NCBI RefSeq assembly: GCF_018139145.2
Contig: NC_059486.1
Location: forward strand, 3,348,001 to 3,412,000
Length of the DNA: 64,000 nt
Direction: 5' to 3'
From: Gymnogyps californianus
Taxonomy: Eukaryota > Chordata > Aves > Accipitriformes > Cathartidae
Shown here: positions 21,001 to 34,860 of the stretch, piece after piece
Layout of the letters: every line of letters starts with the position of its first letter
Numbering within the stretch: the stretch's first letter is position 1
The notes under the pieces: model-generated
What the model saw: the letters and a program-made list of their open reading frames with translations, nothing else
What the model was told of the DNA's origin: nothing
The model's database searches: none
Translations under genes and position numbers: made by a program

Positions 21001-24000
21001 GAAGCTTTCCTTTCTCTTTTTGTCTCTCCCTCTCTTTCCCGACCATTGCCCGGCCCCAGTTACAGCCTGGGCACTCTTGGAGGAGACAAGGAGCACTTCA
21101 AATGCGACAAAGCCCTGTCGCGCACCGTCCTGCCAGCCCGACGAAGGCGACATCTCCTGGACTTCTGCCCTAATGAGAGCAAATTTTTTGTCCAAACATT
21201 TGAAGCGAGGAGGTGCCTTCTCTTGCCACCCCCTGCCAGGATTAATATTATTATCCTGTTCACTCTGGTTAGAAATTAAAACAAGGGCTTTCTCTTCTTT
21301 TAATGAGAGGTGACAAGTGGCTCCAGCACTTCAGAAGGGAATTAGGAGAGGAGGGATGGCTGCGGAGCCCGTCTCCACAGAGTCTTATCCACCGGCCCTT
21401 CTGCCCCGGGCGGCATGCAGGATCAAAGGCCACCTACCTGCTGCTGAGCACAAAATCCCCCGGGACACCCCCTCCGGCGGTCCTGCCCCGCGCTGGAAAT
21501 AACGGCTTTAAAGGGCAGCGTAACGCAGGGCTTTGCTTCCCTGGGGAGGATGGGGCAAGAAGGCAAAGGGGACCCCGTTGAGCTTCTGGGCATCATAGCC
21601 GGATCTCCTAAAGCGGGGTTTTTGGAGTGCTAAACCTGTCCAGGTTTTGGCTTAGGACTTTGGTGGAGGGGAGAAACGTTGGCATAGCCAGACTTCAGGC
21701 AAAACTGGTGAAAATGCAGCAATTGAAATGTTATGGAGAGAATTTTATTTATTTATTTTAATGAAAAGCTTTGAACTTTAAGTTTTCAATGGGACCTTTT
21801 GACTTTAGATGAGTGTTTCAGATAACGGTTCTTTTAGGAATTTAAAAAAACGCTTATTAGAAATACCCACCAAAGACTCCCCATGACTGGTGGTCTTATT
21901 ACTGAAAAATAGCAAGCTAAACCCATTCTTATATCTGTCTCAGGATAAGTTTGATTAGAAATGCCAAAAAAATATGGGACAAAAATGTGAATTTTTAATC
22001 CCGTTTTAAAGGACCTTTACCCATGCGTGAACTTTTCTTTTGAAGTGCTGTAGTCGTCTCTTCCCCTGTCTGCTCGGAGAAATGCCTCCTTGGAGGGGGA
22101 GATGGCCTGCGAGCCCAAACAAAGGTTTCTTGCTGAACCCTTAAAGCAGACGGCATTGATCGTTATTTGTGGCAGGATGCCAGAGCGCCGGCTCCTTATG
22201 CTGAGCCAGGCTGGGCACTAGGACATGACCAGTAAATTAATTTACTGGGATGCCAGGGAAATGGCTGGTGCTCTGAAGGTGGGGAGGGATGGTGGGGAGC
22301 AGACACTGAGCCATGTAATGCAGACCCCAGGATGTGAAAATGGATTGAACAGGCTGATAGCAGTGATTGTAATGAATTTTCTTGGTATTTTTTTTGTGTG
22401 CTGGAACAGCTTATAGCTGCCCTGCGAACGGGATCGGGGAGGGAAAATAATTCCCCATGCACAGATCACACAGAGGATGCTTTTTGTGTGCCTCTGCTGT
22501 GGGGCTGGGGTTTCAGGAGCCTCGGACGTGTCTGAATGACTTCAGTACCTGATACAGGATGAGTTCAGCCCAGATCCCACCCTGTCTCATGTGATGGTGC
22601 CCTCCTTGGGGGGCATCCCAGCTTAAAATTCGTGCTTTGGGTTTACTAGCACGAATCCATTTGGGGAGGCAGGATGTTTGCTGGAAGCAAGTGGGAAGAA
22701 CAGTTAATGGCCTTGTGGATATTCCCTTTCTCAAAGAGCTGGGTCAGAGGTGCTGTTGCCAGTGGCTGGGGACCTGATGGTTATTGCTGTCCCTTTGGTG
22801 GCACTGGGAGCCAAGGGACAGCAAATAACAGCTTCAGGGCATTTGCCACATCAGGAAAACATGAACAAATGTGTCACAGTTAAAGCTGCTGGGGGGGGGG
22901 GCGGAATTCCTTTCCCCTCATCTCCACCACAGAGGAAAGTTTCTGCTTTTTTTTCTTTGATTGGAAAGCTGAAAATGAATGCAGTTTTAGGCTTCTGAAT
23001 GAGAAATTTTCAGTTTTCAATGGATATGTGATGCAGCTCAGGGAAAGCTGACGCTCTTAGGAAGAAATCAGCCTATTTTGGCGCTTGGCTCTGGAGCGGG
23101 GTAGGACCACGCGTGAGCTGCGTCGGCGCACAGCCACCAGCTAAAGGCAGTATTAACAACCTGAACCTGCTCATCCATCTCCATCAGGGCTGGGGGCTGC
23201 CGACAGCATGAGTGAAAGCGGCTGGAGCCATTGTCCTCACCAAGGGCTGGAAGGGGGGAGCCGGGGAGCAGCCCCCAGGGAGCAGAAACACTGAAGCTCT
23301 CCAGCGCAGGTATGCTCAATAAATAGCAAGCGATAAAACAGCCGTCTCCATCAGGAAATCAATTAGATGTGGGGCCTTTGGGTTGTGGGTTTTTTTTTCC
23401 TTTTTTCCTTCCTCCCTTTCCCTCCTCTTTTTCCTTTTTTCAAGCAGATGTCTAAGGTGAGGGATGTGGAAGCAATTGCTTCTCGAGGCAGTTGGTTTTC
23501 TGTTCCCTCCGTTCACAGCTAAAGTGCAGCGAAGCCCATCGCTCTGGGGCTTCATTCTTCTTCCCCCCGATCCACTGGGAAGTTGGGCGGAGAGAGCCGG
23601 AGAGGTTACTGGGGTCGTGCATTCGAGATGCTCGCAGCTTGGAGGAGATGCATCAGCCTTGGAGCCAGGCCCAGCTGGCAAGACCTAGAGCGAGGCATTA
23701 GCGAGGGAGAGGAGGATTTGGAAGTGCTAGCCGCAATGCGTTTGCTCTGTGTTTGGCTTTTGAGCTTGCTCAGAGATGAGGAGGGGCTGAGAAGGGGGTT
23801 TAAATCCAGCTCTGGTCAGGGCAAACCAGCAGGGTTAGCTGCTGGTCCCGGGGATGTGCTGGAAGTGAATGGGCAGCACAAGGTGTTTGGCAACAAAAGG
23901 CTGAGCAGAGCAGTTCAGGTCAGATGTGCCAGTGATCTGGGGAGATGCAGGTTTCCCTCTGCCGCATCAAAGCTTCCTTGCGGCTGGTCGGCCCAGCCCT

Positions 24001-26129
24001 GGGGCACCACACGGCTTCCCCAGGGCTTTCCTTCAGCTCCCACCTACAGCTGTTTGCAGCCATGGCTCTGCCAGGGACTCCAGGACCTCAGCTCCCAACC
24101 CCTCCCGGGCAAAGACGATGCATCTGCATTTTAGCAGTGATGCTGTAACCCCACCCCGTGCCTCTTCCCCAGCCCTTCTCCCCTCCTCACCTCATGTTTA
24201 CAAGTGTTTCTGCCCTCCCGGCTGATGTTGTGGTCTCCCTCGTGCATTTACAGCATCCACCCAAATTGCTCGTGATGCTTTGCCTGGTGCAGCGAGAACC
24301 ACCCAAACCCACAGGGTGTGTGTTGGGGGAAACTGAGGCTCTCCCTCATCCCTAAAATTTCCAAAGAGATTTTGCTCCTAAGTATATGAATGAAGATTTT
24401 ACAGTTAGCATGATGTGTCTGAAATAGCTCACCTTTTTTTTTTTTTTTTTTGCAGGCAGTACAGATGTTACAGAAACCCAAAGCCCTGAGTTTGTCACCC
24501 CTTGAGAGCATTCGCTTGTCTCCTGGATGAATTCATAACTACGATAAACAGGTATTTGAAGTTCTGCTTTGCTCCTTACACTTTCCTGACTTGGTCCTTA
24601 TACTTTGCTGATTTTTACCAAAGTTGCAAAGTCTTTGAGAAATTTTACCTTGTTGAAGTAGTGATGGGTTAATTTATTTAATTTGGATTAAGGAGGAGTT
24701 GGAGGTGGTGTTCCAGAGACAGGCCTTTAATGACAGAAATAAAATCCAGTCTATGGAGGTGGAATAAGTATTTCCATCTCTCTTTTTTTTTTTTTCTTCC
24801 TTTTTTTTTCCCCCTTGTTGGAATAGGAAAAGCAAGTTGCTTGATGGATTCAGCAGGGCTGTGTGTATTGGGGAGCAGACCTGCCTTGGTCTTTGGAACT
24901 AGAAGTTCAGGTTGAAGGGTGACCCAGTTTTGAGGCACCACCTTGGAGACCAAGTCTTTGATTTTTTTGTTGTTGTTGTTAACGTCCTCTTTGTCACTTG
25001 ACCTCCTCTGTGTTTTATGACCTTGTCTCTTGTTTGCCTTGCTCCTCACTTAACCCTCAGAAGCTCAAAACTGCTCAACCCTTTCTGCTGCTGGTTGTAC
25101 AGAGACCTGAGCATGTGAGGAAGAGACAGCATTGGCTGAGCTAAGGACGGCCAAGCTGCTTTGTTTTGAGATTTGTGTTCTTTGCAAAAATGGAGATGAA
25201 TGTAAGAAATCAAACCTTACCATGGAATTGAATTTCAAAAAACTTCCTGCTTTGAGAACATCAGAATATTCGGTGGTCTGGGCTTTAATGTCACATTTTC
25301 ATAAGGTAAAAACCACCTGAGTCAAAATGTTAGCTCCTAAATAGCTACTTCGCTAACCTAATTGTCAGCAAAAACAGCAATTCAGCCTAAGAAGTCATAA
25401 TGAAAGGAAAGGAAACAGCGGGGGCAAAGACAAAAGGCTGCTTGTCTACCCAAACGGAAGCATTTTGCTGTTATTTGAAGCAAGTAAATTTCTCCTGGTG
25501 AAAATTTCACCGGCATTTCGGCAAAATGTTGTGACTTCTGCAAATCTGCTTTTTCTGCGGGTAGTCTGTGTCACCAAAGGAGCAGCAGCCTCCTCCCACT
25601 CCAGCAGAGAGCAAAGGGGGTTTCCTGGCGAGCGGGAAGCAGAGGATGCTCTCCTGCTCGTGCTGCTGCTTGCTGGGGGCCGAGCAGAGGACAGATTGCC
25701 TTGAGACCAGGTCCTACACACCCTACCAAGACGCAGGGAGAGGCAGAGACCTTGATGTATCATCTGTCCCTTTGAACGATCTCAGGTCGGCCGGGCAGGT
25801 TCATTCATCTTCTCTCTCAGAGAAGGAAAGGAGCAAATTCTCTCTAGTCTGGATTCCAGATGTCGCGGCAGTACCTGGGATGCGGAGATGGTGTGTCTTA
25901 TCAGAGTCCTCAGTTCTGGAGAGCACTAGGCGCTCCTGCTAACAGGAGCCAGCAGCAGCACATACGTGTGCACGGGCAGCCGTACGCACGCAGATGGTGT
26001 GCACAGCCAGACCTGCTCCACCCTCCGGAGCATCGTGGGCTGTAGCGTGGAGGGGATCAGTCCTACCTCCTGGTGGGGCTACCACCCGTCAGCCGAGCAG
26101 ACGTAACCAGCCGCACGCATGTTCCTTCC

Positions 26130-26430
26130 CTATAGCAAATGTAAAGTATTATTTAAACGATTTCTCCGACCGAATGGCTTACGCTGATGGAGTTATCTTC
26201 ACAATGTGGTCATCAAGGCTCAGCTACCAAGAGATGCCTCAGCTGCTTTTAATCGTATGGACATCCCCTGAGCTCCCAGATGCCAGACTTAGGCTTATTA
26301 CCCTGCAGGAACTTGTTAGGCTGTCAGCCCTAAATGTTCAAATATCCCAGGTGAACCACCTCCCATATTCATTTAATTATATATCGATACTCATACATAT
26401 ATATATAGTCTTGCAGCTTGTAGGTTAAAA
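26130..26430. promoter_or_regulatory. Candidate conserved non-coding element
   Basis: This moderately AT-rich, non-repetitive stretch has adjacent motifs for several developmental factors: GATA (TTATCT 26193-26198), SOX (ACAATG 26201-26206), RUNX (TGTGGT 26205-26210) and an E-box CAGCTG shortly after. An open frame crosses it but has no recognisable domain. Enhancer function is inference. Confidence 0.25.
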
Positions 26431-29400
26431 TAGATGACTTTGAAAGGAATGGATGTAAGAGTATGTTTACTTTGCCTTTTGTTCTTTAACCATCAGACGT
26501 GGATTTTAAACCACATGCGGACAAGAAGTTTTAGGATTCAGTAACGGGCTCATACATTTGCTGCTTGCATGTCTGATCTGTACAGGAGATGTGCTGAGCT
26601 GGTTAAAATGGGCAGCTTTTTGCTCTGTTAACAAGTTTGAGGTTGGGAAAGGAAACGTCATTCTGGTTCATAATTTCAGTGAAGGTTTCAGGAAGGAGAT
26701 AAGAGGGAGTCGGGAGCACTGAACATCACCTGGTTTGGGCAAGGTGATATTTTTCTGGAATTTATTGGGATTCTGCAATTAGCAGGAGGGAACTCTGTGG
26801 TTTTGTTCAAACCAAAAGCAAATGGAAATGTTATCATCAGAAAGCTTCAGAATGTTTTGGGTTGGTTTTTTTTTGTCTGCATGTACATGATGTAATCTTT
26901 TAAAACTTGTGTAAAGCACCGTATCTGCAGTCGGCCAGCCCGTTGTGGCCAAAACGCTGCGTTGTAGCTCACGTTCAGCTCGGCAGGTCCCTAGGTCAGT
27001 CCCCGAGAAGGAAAGATAAGGCCATGAGTTATGTTTCTACCTCTTGGCTGTGTTTCCTGTTCACCCCAAATGAGCTGAAAACACCGGGGAAGACTTCTCC
27101 TGGGATTTTTCTCCAGTTGCCTGTAAGCAGAGACTCTGCCCAGGCTTGAACGCTCGGAGCATCGTTGCTCACCATCGCAAAGGCCAAAAGGTGCCCCCGG
27201 CTCTTACGGGGGACAGAGGGCTGGCCGGAGAAAGCGGGGTTTGCAAACCAAGCCCGTTTCTTTTAACGCTGGCTGCCTCCGTGGCAGGTCGCTCCCTCCC
27301 AGCCCATCCTGTTTCAATCGCGCCAGCCCGACGATGTTATTTCAGCAATCAGCTGCAAGACAAAGCAGCTGGCCCCGTCAGCCGGCGTGCGGAGGTGTGG
27401 AAAGTCCACTGGGGGATTAAGCTGGTCTTACCATCAGTCCTCACTTGTGAAAATACAACCTACTAAGTTTTCCTAGATGATGCAGTTTTCAATTGCTTTT
27501 GTTTGCTTTTCAGGCAGGTCTTAAATCAGGCTGTCAGTCAGCCTCCCTTCCTCCCCCCACCTCGCCTCCAAGGCGGCTTCCAGGCACTTTCTGGGAGGAC
27601 CTGTAATATCTTTCCTATCGCCATTTATTTATGGGGCTTTCCCTTCCTCCCGGTAGGAAGGGAGGTGCTGTGTCTCGCCTGCCGAAGCGCGGGCTCTGCA
27701 GCTCGTTGTTCGGAGCCCCCAAATCGCCATCGGCCCCAGGGTACCCGGCAGCGATGCTGCGTGGGACAAGGGGGCAATGTCTGCAGGAAGGACTAGGAGG
27801 GACCCTGCCCTGGTGCTCGGTGTCTTTGCATCCTAACTCCGACCCGCTCTCCAACTTTCTGCTTTCGCATTTACGACGCAGCAGACTCGGGAGGGTGGGG
27901 AGATTGTTATCGGTGTCCGACAAACCTCTCGCCCCTCTCTTCACGCCTGCGATGGGGGATTTCCCATGAAGAGCTAGGGAAGAGGGTTTATCTGTGTTTC
28001 CTCTCCTCCCTCAGTTGTTACATTCATTTTCTTGGCTGCAAAAGATATTTGCGCAGTGTCCCGTGGGCAGAGCAGAGCTGAAGGCTCGTTAGAGCTCACT
28101 GCTAGAGTTTCCTATCCTGGCCAAAGAGGGTGCCATGGTTTTTTGAGGATGAAGTACTGGCTGAGATGTGGAGGAAGCAGGTCTGCAAGGTGCAAGCCTG
28201 CGAGTTCAGTGGGAGTCAGCTGCTCGGCTCGGCCCCGTGCTCTGTCCCACCAGGCGCATTTTTATATATCTTTAGGTGCTTGAGTACAGTCCTGTCAACA
28301 CATGGGAAAGGAGGTGGTCCCGTCTGCCTGTACGCAGCAAATCCAACACATCGCAGGCAGAGATTGACTCTGCTTGACATATGGAGCAGGTCAGTGCCTC
28401 CGGGACGCAGCAGCCCTGCGGCAAACATAATGCAGAGCTGCTCTGCATGTGTTCATCAGAGGTTGGTCCAGGATTTCTGACCGTCCGGAGCAAGCCCAGA
28501 CCCAGGTCTCTGGGCATCAGGTTACTGCTCCAAGTCATGATGTGCAGGTCCCACTGGCAGAGGTGGCCGCTCTCCAAGGACCTTTACAAATCTGGCCCGA
28601 ATCTTGTAAGCAGCCGTGGCAACATCTCTTCCCCCCACCCTGGCCTCAATGTTCCAGGTGTTTTCTTCCGCCTTTGTCTCGTAACACAATACACAAAGGA
28701 CAGACCTCTTCCAGATATGGGAATCTGTGCGCCAAGTCCACTCCCAGCAGCCCACTAAATCCTACCCCTCCATGTAATTTAAATCGCAGCGGTTGTGCCT
28801 AGAGGAAGGTGGGGGAGGTTGCTAGGTTTGAATGTCACCTGGTTAATGAATGCATTGTGATACCTTTTCCCCCTCTATCTACAGCAAAAGTCAGGGGATG
28901 GAAGGGTTTTGATCAGCACTACTGGCTGAAGAAGCCAATTCCTCTGGCAAAGCTGCTGCGGCTGGTATAATGCAGACCCGGTGTGCCGGCAGAGCTGGGA
29001 TGATGTTAGCAGACAGGGCTTGCAGCTCTCCCCAAGCTTCTGGGGGAGCATGGTGCTGAGCTGCTGGCAACTCTCAGCTCAGATAAGGAAGAAGGCAGAG
29101 AAAACCCAGGGCACGTCCCCGTCCCAGAGGGGCTGAGGGCAAGCGACTGGGTTTCCGCACGGCGCAAGCGATGTGGGAGAATGGTCCCTTCCTGGCAGAG
29201 ACGTGCCCTCTCACCTAAGCTATGGAAAAATGCAAATGCTGGTCTAATATGCCCCATTGCTGCTACAGACACGCAAGGAATTGTCCCCAGATGTTTTTAT
29301 TAGTGAAAAGGATGGATATCTGGGCAGATCAGCAAGGCAAGGTACCCTAAAGCTGTTTCGGGATAGGGGAAGAGCCGGGTGTGATTTGGGGGTGCATGAC

Positions 29401-32400
29401 AACCAAGTGAGCGGTGATCCTCTCTGGCTGGCCGCAGGAAAGCAGCGGTGCTTGGCACTGCAGGATGAAGGAAGGGGCTTCGCAGGCTTTCCTCCTGCTC
29501 TTGTTGGCTGATGTGCAAAAGGCTTGGGCAACTGGAGAGCCCTTGAGAGCCATCGTGCAGACACGTGGTCCCTGCAAGAAGAGGACAGAGGGTGGCCGTC
29601 TCTGACTTATGCTGCTAAATCCACAGAAGCTCCTTGCTCCAAACCTTAAACTGGTTTTATATCTGATTTTAGCCAAGCCAGAACAACACTGGCATCTAGA
29701 TAAGGCTTTGTTTTCCTTCTCCTCTTTGCATCTCCTGCCAAGCAGCCTGGAGACACTTGGAGAAAGCTGCATCTTCCAGCAGTCCGGTGAGGTGAGGAGG
29801 ACTGAAATTCCTGGTCTTAATGTTATGCAGCCAACCATAAATCAGACTGGTCTTGCTCTGGGCAGCAGGAATAAGAAAGAGCTGGACTGAAACGTGAAAG
29901 TGTCTGTGCCGTTAAAGGGTCCAGCCCACGGCGCAAGGAGAAATATGTTTTCACTTGGGCCAAAGCAAGCTGAAGGACTGAAAATCCCTCGCCTTGCAAC
30001 CCTGATGTGAAATCCAGGTTGCCTCCCCTGCACGCATCTGCAGCACTGTTTCTTCTGGTGCCTTCGGGAGAAAACAAGGCAGGAACAAGCCATGCCAGAT
30101 GGTCTCCAGCACAGCATGGTGCAAAGGCCTCGGGTGCTTTGCAGGTGAGGAAGGCAGGCTGTGGTGCACAGCATGGCTTGATAACCTTTGAGGGATGCTC
30201 TGGATGAGAGTCACCTTGTTGCACTGCTGCTAGCAGGACTTGAATAGCTTCATCACTGGCAGCTTGAGTAGGGGCTTATCCAACTTCCCAGCTCCTCAGG
30301 GCCATGGCTCACTCGGCTGTCTCAGCTTGAGGAAGGAGAAGCATCTGGCCGGTGTCAGGGCTGTTTGTGGCTGATAGAGCAATGAGAAATCACTGTGCTG
30401 TGCTTTGAACCATGCTCTGCTGGATCTGGGACCTCCTGGATTCGTTGACTGTCTGCTCTTGGACTGTGCTCCCAAAACATCCCCCAGGCACTGCTGCTGG
30501 GCAAGGAGAGAGGATCAAAGGAAGTCCTTCAGGCTCTGGTGATGGGCATGATGGGAAGCCATGGCCCTCCCTTGTCCTGGCCTGGCTCCTTCCCCTTGGC
30601 ATCTGGCCCAGGCGGGGTTTGAAGATGCCCAACTGAGAGCCCTTCAGCACATCCCTGCAGAGACAGGCATGAGCTACAGAGCCAGGCATCAGACTGAGAG
30701 CTCCCTGCAACCCAAGATCACGAGTGTGCGTTAGCCTAACGATGAGGAACAGCATTCCCCCCGCTCCCAGCGGAGGGACATGAGTTAGGTCCGCCTTGAT
30801 ATTGAGATGTCTGTGTACCCATCTCTGGAGACTTCACTCCTGGCATTAGCAAAGCCCTGGCATTGGAGAGCATGGCTCAGAGCCTGAGTGGAAGATCTCA
30901 CACCACCTGGAGCCATTTGGGTGTCTCTACACAATGCATGTTGCTGCTAACTTGGAAGCTCTCCCTGGTGAAGATAATGGCTGCTTTCATTTGCTCTACC
31001 CTGCCTAGGGAGAAAATGATGTTTGTAACTGGAAGAGGTGTTGTGTGGTTTTTTTGTTTTTTTTTTTCCTTGTTTCATCCTTTCCTCTTGCAGCCTAGGA
31101 AGCAGAATAACTGATTGGTGGCCTTGCAAAGCTGCTGGATTCATTAATGATGGATGATATGCCACTTGGGAAATGCTGCTCAGGAGTCTTTATGGGTGAG
31201 CTTGGCTGTGGTTCAAATAGAAGCATCTCAAGTAAAAAAAATGATTCTGCAAGGAACTCCAAAATACCTGCTGTCGGACATCAAAGGGTTAATGTTTTAG
31301 CTGAACTCCTCCTCTCTTCATGCACCAGCCTCCCTGGGAAACAGTTGTTTAACCTGATACAGAAAAATTTAAAAAATGGCACACGTTTCATTTTTGAGTA
31401 TGACTAACCCAGCTGGGAGCATCCAAAGCCAGCACCATTTCTCAGAGGGGTTCTGATGGGGAGAGCTGGAGGCAAACCAGGCTGTGATATGTGCTACACA
31501 TGGCACTGCTATCCTACTCGCTGGAGCAGGTCTTGCAAGGGGATTTTGGAGCAACTGGAAGCAGACCTGGCTGGGAATTTTTTTTATAAAACACGTGGTG
31601 GAGTTTCCTGGTCAGATGAAACTTCTCATAGCTACGTGTGGTGCCTGCCAAAGCTGAAGCTGGGAAAGGTTTCTTCCATCAGTAGGGGAGAAAAAACGTG
31701 GATCCAGGAGAAGCAATGGCTTTGTGCAAGTGCGTCCAGGCTAAGAGTGTTGGATCTCCTTGCCCATCCACCCTTGCAAGACCCCTGATGCGGTGCCAGG
31801 ACCCACCATGTACTGCTTGATGGCGTGTCCTTTTCAGCAGTGTGATGCTTGCCAGAGCCTCTTGTCCTGCGCCTGGTGTCTTGGATGAGCTGTCAGTGGG
31901 CAATGCTCCTTCAAATCCCCACCTCGAAGCAAACTCTTCAGCCCGAGCGAGGGGACGGTCTGAACCCCCTGAGCTTCACCTTTCTCTTTTCAGCGCTAAC
32001 AGGAAAATTTTGAAGGCGGCACCTTCCATGTGGTGGGAAACAGGAAATTCTTGGAAATGTCCCTTTTCGGCAGGTGAGCAGCGTTTCTGTTGCTCTCGGC
32101 GCAGCAATGCCGGCCAGGAGAGGCTGTGCTGATGGCAAGCTCCTTAAATGCTGCTACTCCGGTATAAATCTGACCTGCGAGCTTACCCAATTCGTTAGAC
32201 ACTGCCTGTTGAAAAGGCAGTAAATCAGCTAAAACCTCAGTCAGAACCGGCTTTGGCATGTTTTATGGTGGAATTAGAATAATGAATGAGGAGCCGGCTG
32301 TTTATGTTAGTTTTGGCTTGCAAGCTGAAGAAAAATTCTGGTGTTGAACTTCATGATAAACTCTCCACACCAGTGGGCTCTGAGGTTGGAAACAACTTTT

Positions 32401-34489
32401 AAAAGCCTCGAGGGCCCAAGAGGGTGAGAGACTGGCACATCACAAGCTGAATGAACACTAGGGCTTAGACAAGAGGCACGGGCATGTTTTGGGACATAGG
32501 GCAGGGTGAGACCTCACCGCTGGAGGGGCTCTCCAAAACTTGGGCACCTGCAGTCTTCTGCTCCTTGGGGTTGGTCTCCTTACCACATGCTTGAGGAACA
32601 GAGTGAATTAGCCAAACTTGCAAGTATCCAGCTATTTCCATGCTCTGATTAGCTTATTTATACCTTGCTTGGACGCTTTGGGATTCCTCCATGCTTTCTG
32701 GTGGGTCACCCATCATCTGTCCTTGGCGGGTTTCTTTCTAGCTTTGTTCTAATATCCTTAGTTGAGCTCATCTATGTAAAATGGGCTTCGTGCTCCGAAT
32801 CTGCCAGAGCTGCAGGAACTGGAGTGAACTTTGCTGTGGTTTTCTCCAAGCTTTAACGTGGGCCTGGATGGCTCATGGTGGAACTGGTCCAGTTTTCCTC
32901 TGACTGAGTAAAGGTACTCTGGAAAACCTGACGAGTGGTTAATGGGACACAGTCCAGCTTGATGGATGGATGGGGAGCATTTCTGTATTAGTATTAATAA
33001 TCCAATAATGCAGTTACAATGCATTATCCATAATCCAGGCACGCTGCAGCAAATTCCCATTTTCTTGAGCACTCTGTGTCCAGGCAGTGCCTCTGAGGGT
33101 ACTGGGAGGAGTGAGCACTTTGATGTGCTGAGCTCCCTCCACCCCACGACTCAGCAGGGCTCTCCAAATAGCTGGCATAACCTTCCTCTGCTGAATCTGG
33201 GTTTTCATTTCCTGGTGGTCCTTTTTTCCCTCTGACTCCTGCTGCTTGGCTCAGAGTGGGACACTCCTTTCACCAAGGTTTAGGACCCTTCTGTCGCAAC
33301 CCTTTTACCCCAGCTGGCAAACACTAAGCAGACAGACCCAAATCCCTGTGCTTCCCCAGTTTTACCACTGGTCAAAACTTGGCAGCGCTCGTGGTCTCAT
33401 TTTTGCTTCAACAGTTGCTTGACTTCTTTCCAAGGGCTGTAATGTACATCACCTTCCCAGCAGAGGAACCCAGCCTACCTGGCCTTGTCATTGTTCATCT
33501 TGCTGTTTTTCCTGGATTTTTGAACCTTGCCTTCTCAAATTGTCTAAAAAGAAAGTGCATGGTCTTGCCATGGGAGATTACTTGGAGTTGCTCAAAAGTC
33601 TCTTCCACCAGGTGGACTATGAAATGCAGTTTGTAGATGGAGCCTCCCCATTGTACGTGTTGCTTGGACAGGCAGGCTGAAGGCTTTGTGAAGGGCTGCT
33701 TAGAGCATAGATTTTGAAGCACCCTCTGTCTGAATTCAAGCGACAAAATTTGTAAAGGGAGGAAATCCGTCTACAGTTTTCCACCATGCTGCATCTTCTA
33801 GAAGTAATGCTGCGCAGAGTCCAGACTTGAACTTTCATAACAGCGATCACAAGATCTAAGGATGTAGTAGTTCTCTGACATGACTATGTGTAGTCTATGA
33901 CATGACTATGAGCTTTGTACGCCCATTTTGTGCTCAGAAGCATAAGGCATGTACCTTCTCAGTTCACCCCTCTCATCCATCCCTTGACTGTTGTCCCCAG
34001 AAAATGAAATGCCCCAAGGGCTTAATCTGAACTCAGCTGGAGACCGTTGGCTTCAGAGGGCTGTGGCTGAGGTCTGTTCCTGCAGGTCCAACCACAGCTG
34101 GTCGTTGGCAGTCATGACTTTTTGTTGTCTTCTAAGCTGTTTTGAGCTCAAATGGTGCATATGCTTGCCTGGCAGGAGGAGCAGGGCTTGGAGGGAGAAG
34201 AACACAATGAGGCTTCCCTTCATGTCCCCTGGTGTCACCCCAAAGCCCGGGCTCTCCCAACAGCCCCGCAAGCCATCACCCACCACGGGATCCACCACGT
34301 CCTTCTGTCCCCTTTTTCCTCCTTTCCTACTACCTGCTGAACCTGACCACACTCAGTTCAAGTCTATCCTGGGTGAATTTTGTGGCTGGATTAGCCTCGC
34401 CGCCCGCCGGGACCACGGCTGCCTCCTGGTGGAGTGGCTCGCTCAAGGGCAGCCGCCCTCCTTTATCTCTTTGAAGATTAGGGGGCTTT
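26431..34489. other. Long intergenic interval
   Basis: No gene or recognisable transposon is seen. Overlapping open frames near 28130-28800 and 29250-30220 lie on both strands, without domains or splice structure. Confidence 0.45.
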
Positions 34490-34860
34490 AACATGTCTTT
34501 AAAGTGAATTTCTCCCCCCCTCCTCTGTTTTATTATGATAATTGATGACCAGCAAACTTTTCTTTTCCTTTATCTCTTAAATATGTTTCTTTACCCTTAA
34601 AAATGCAATATTTCTTTTAACTCGGAATATGGATGGGTCTGTGTGTAGCAGGGCTGCCTTTGAATCATCTGTCAATTTGATTGTGTAAAGCCTCTGTTTT
34701 CAGCTGGCATCCAGTGCAGATTTCAAAGCTGTGACTCACCCGTTCTTGCAGAGTTAGGACTGAAAGGGAAGGTGAAATAAAAAAAAATTAAAAATAAAAT
34801 AAACATTTTTCAAGCAGTTAATTACCAAGTTTTATTTTGTGAGGTCTCTGTATCAGGGCT
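34490..34860. promoter_or_regulatory. Candidate conserved non-coding element
   Basis: This AT-rich, non-repetitive stretch contains TGATAATTGATGA (about 34536-34548), TTTATCTC, and a MEIS/PBX-like pair CTGTCAATTTGATTG beginning at 34669. Such clusters are frequent in developmental enhancers, but no activity can be inferred from motifs alone. Confidence 0.25.

Larger units (their letters stand above)
16691..26130. other. Long intergenic interval
   Basis: No gene is supported. Simple repeats include G17 at 17465-17481, T17 at 18061-18077, T14 at 19420-19433 and T18 at 24434-24451. A strongly AT-rich part is listed separately. Open frames here lack known domains, splice signals or codon structure. 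Confidence 0.5.

Noticed and set aside
34421..34432. Second CTCF-like core GCCTCCTGGTGG
   Set aside because: One mismatch to the consensus and no supporting context; too common to report as a feature.
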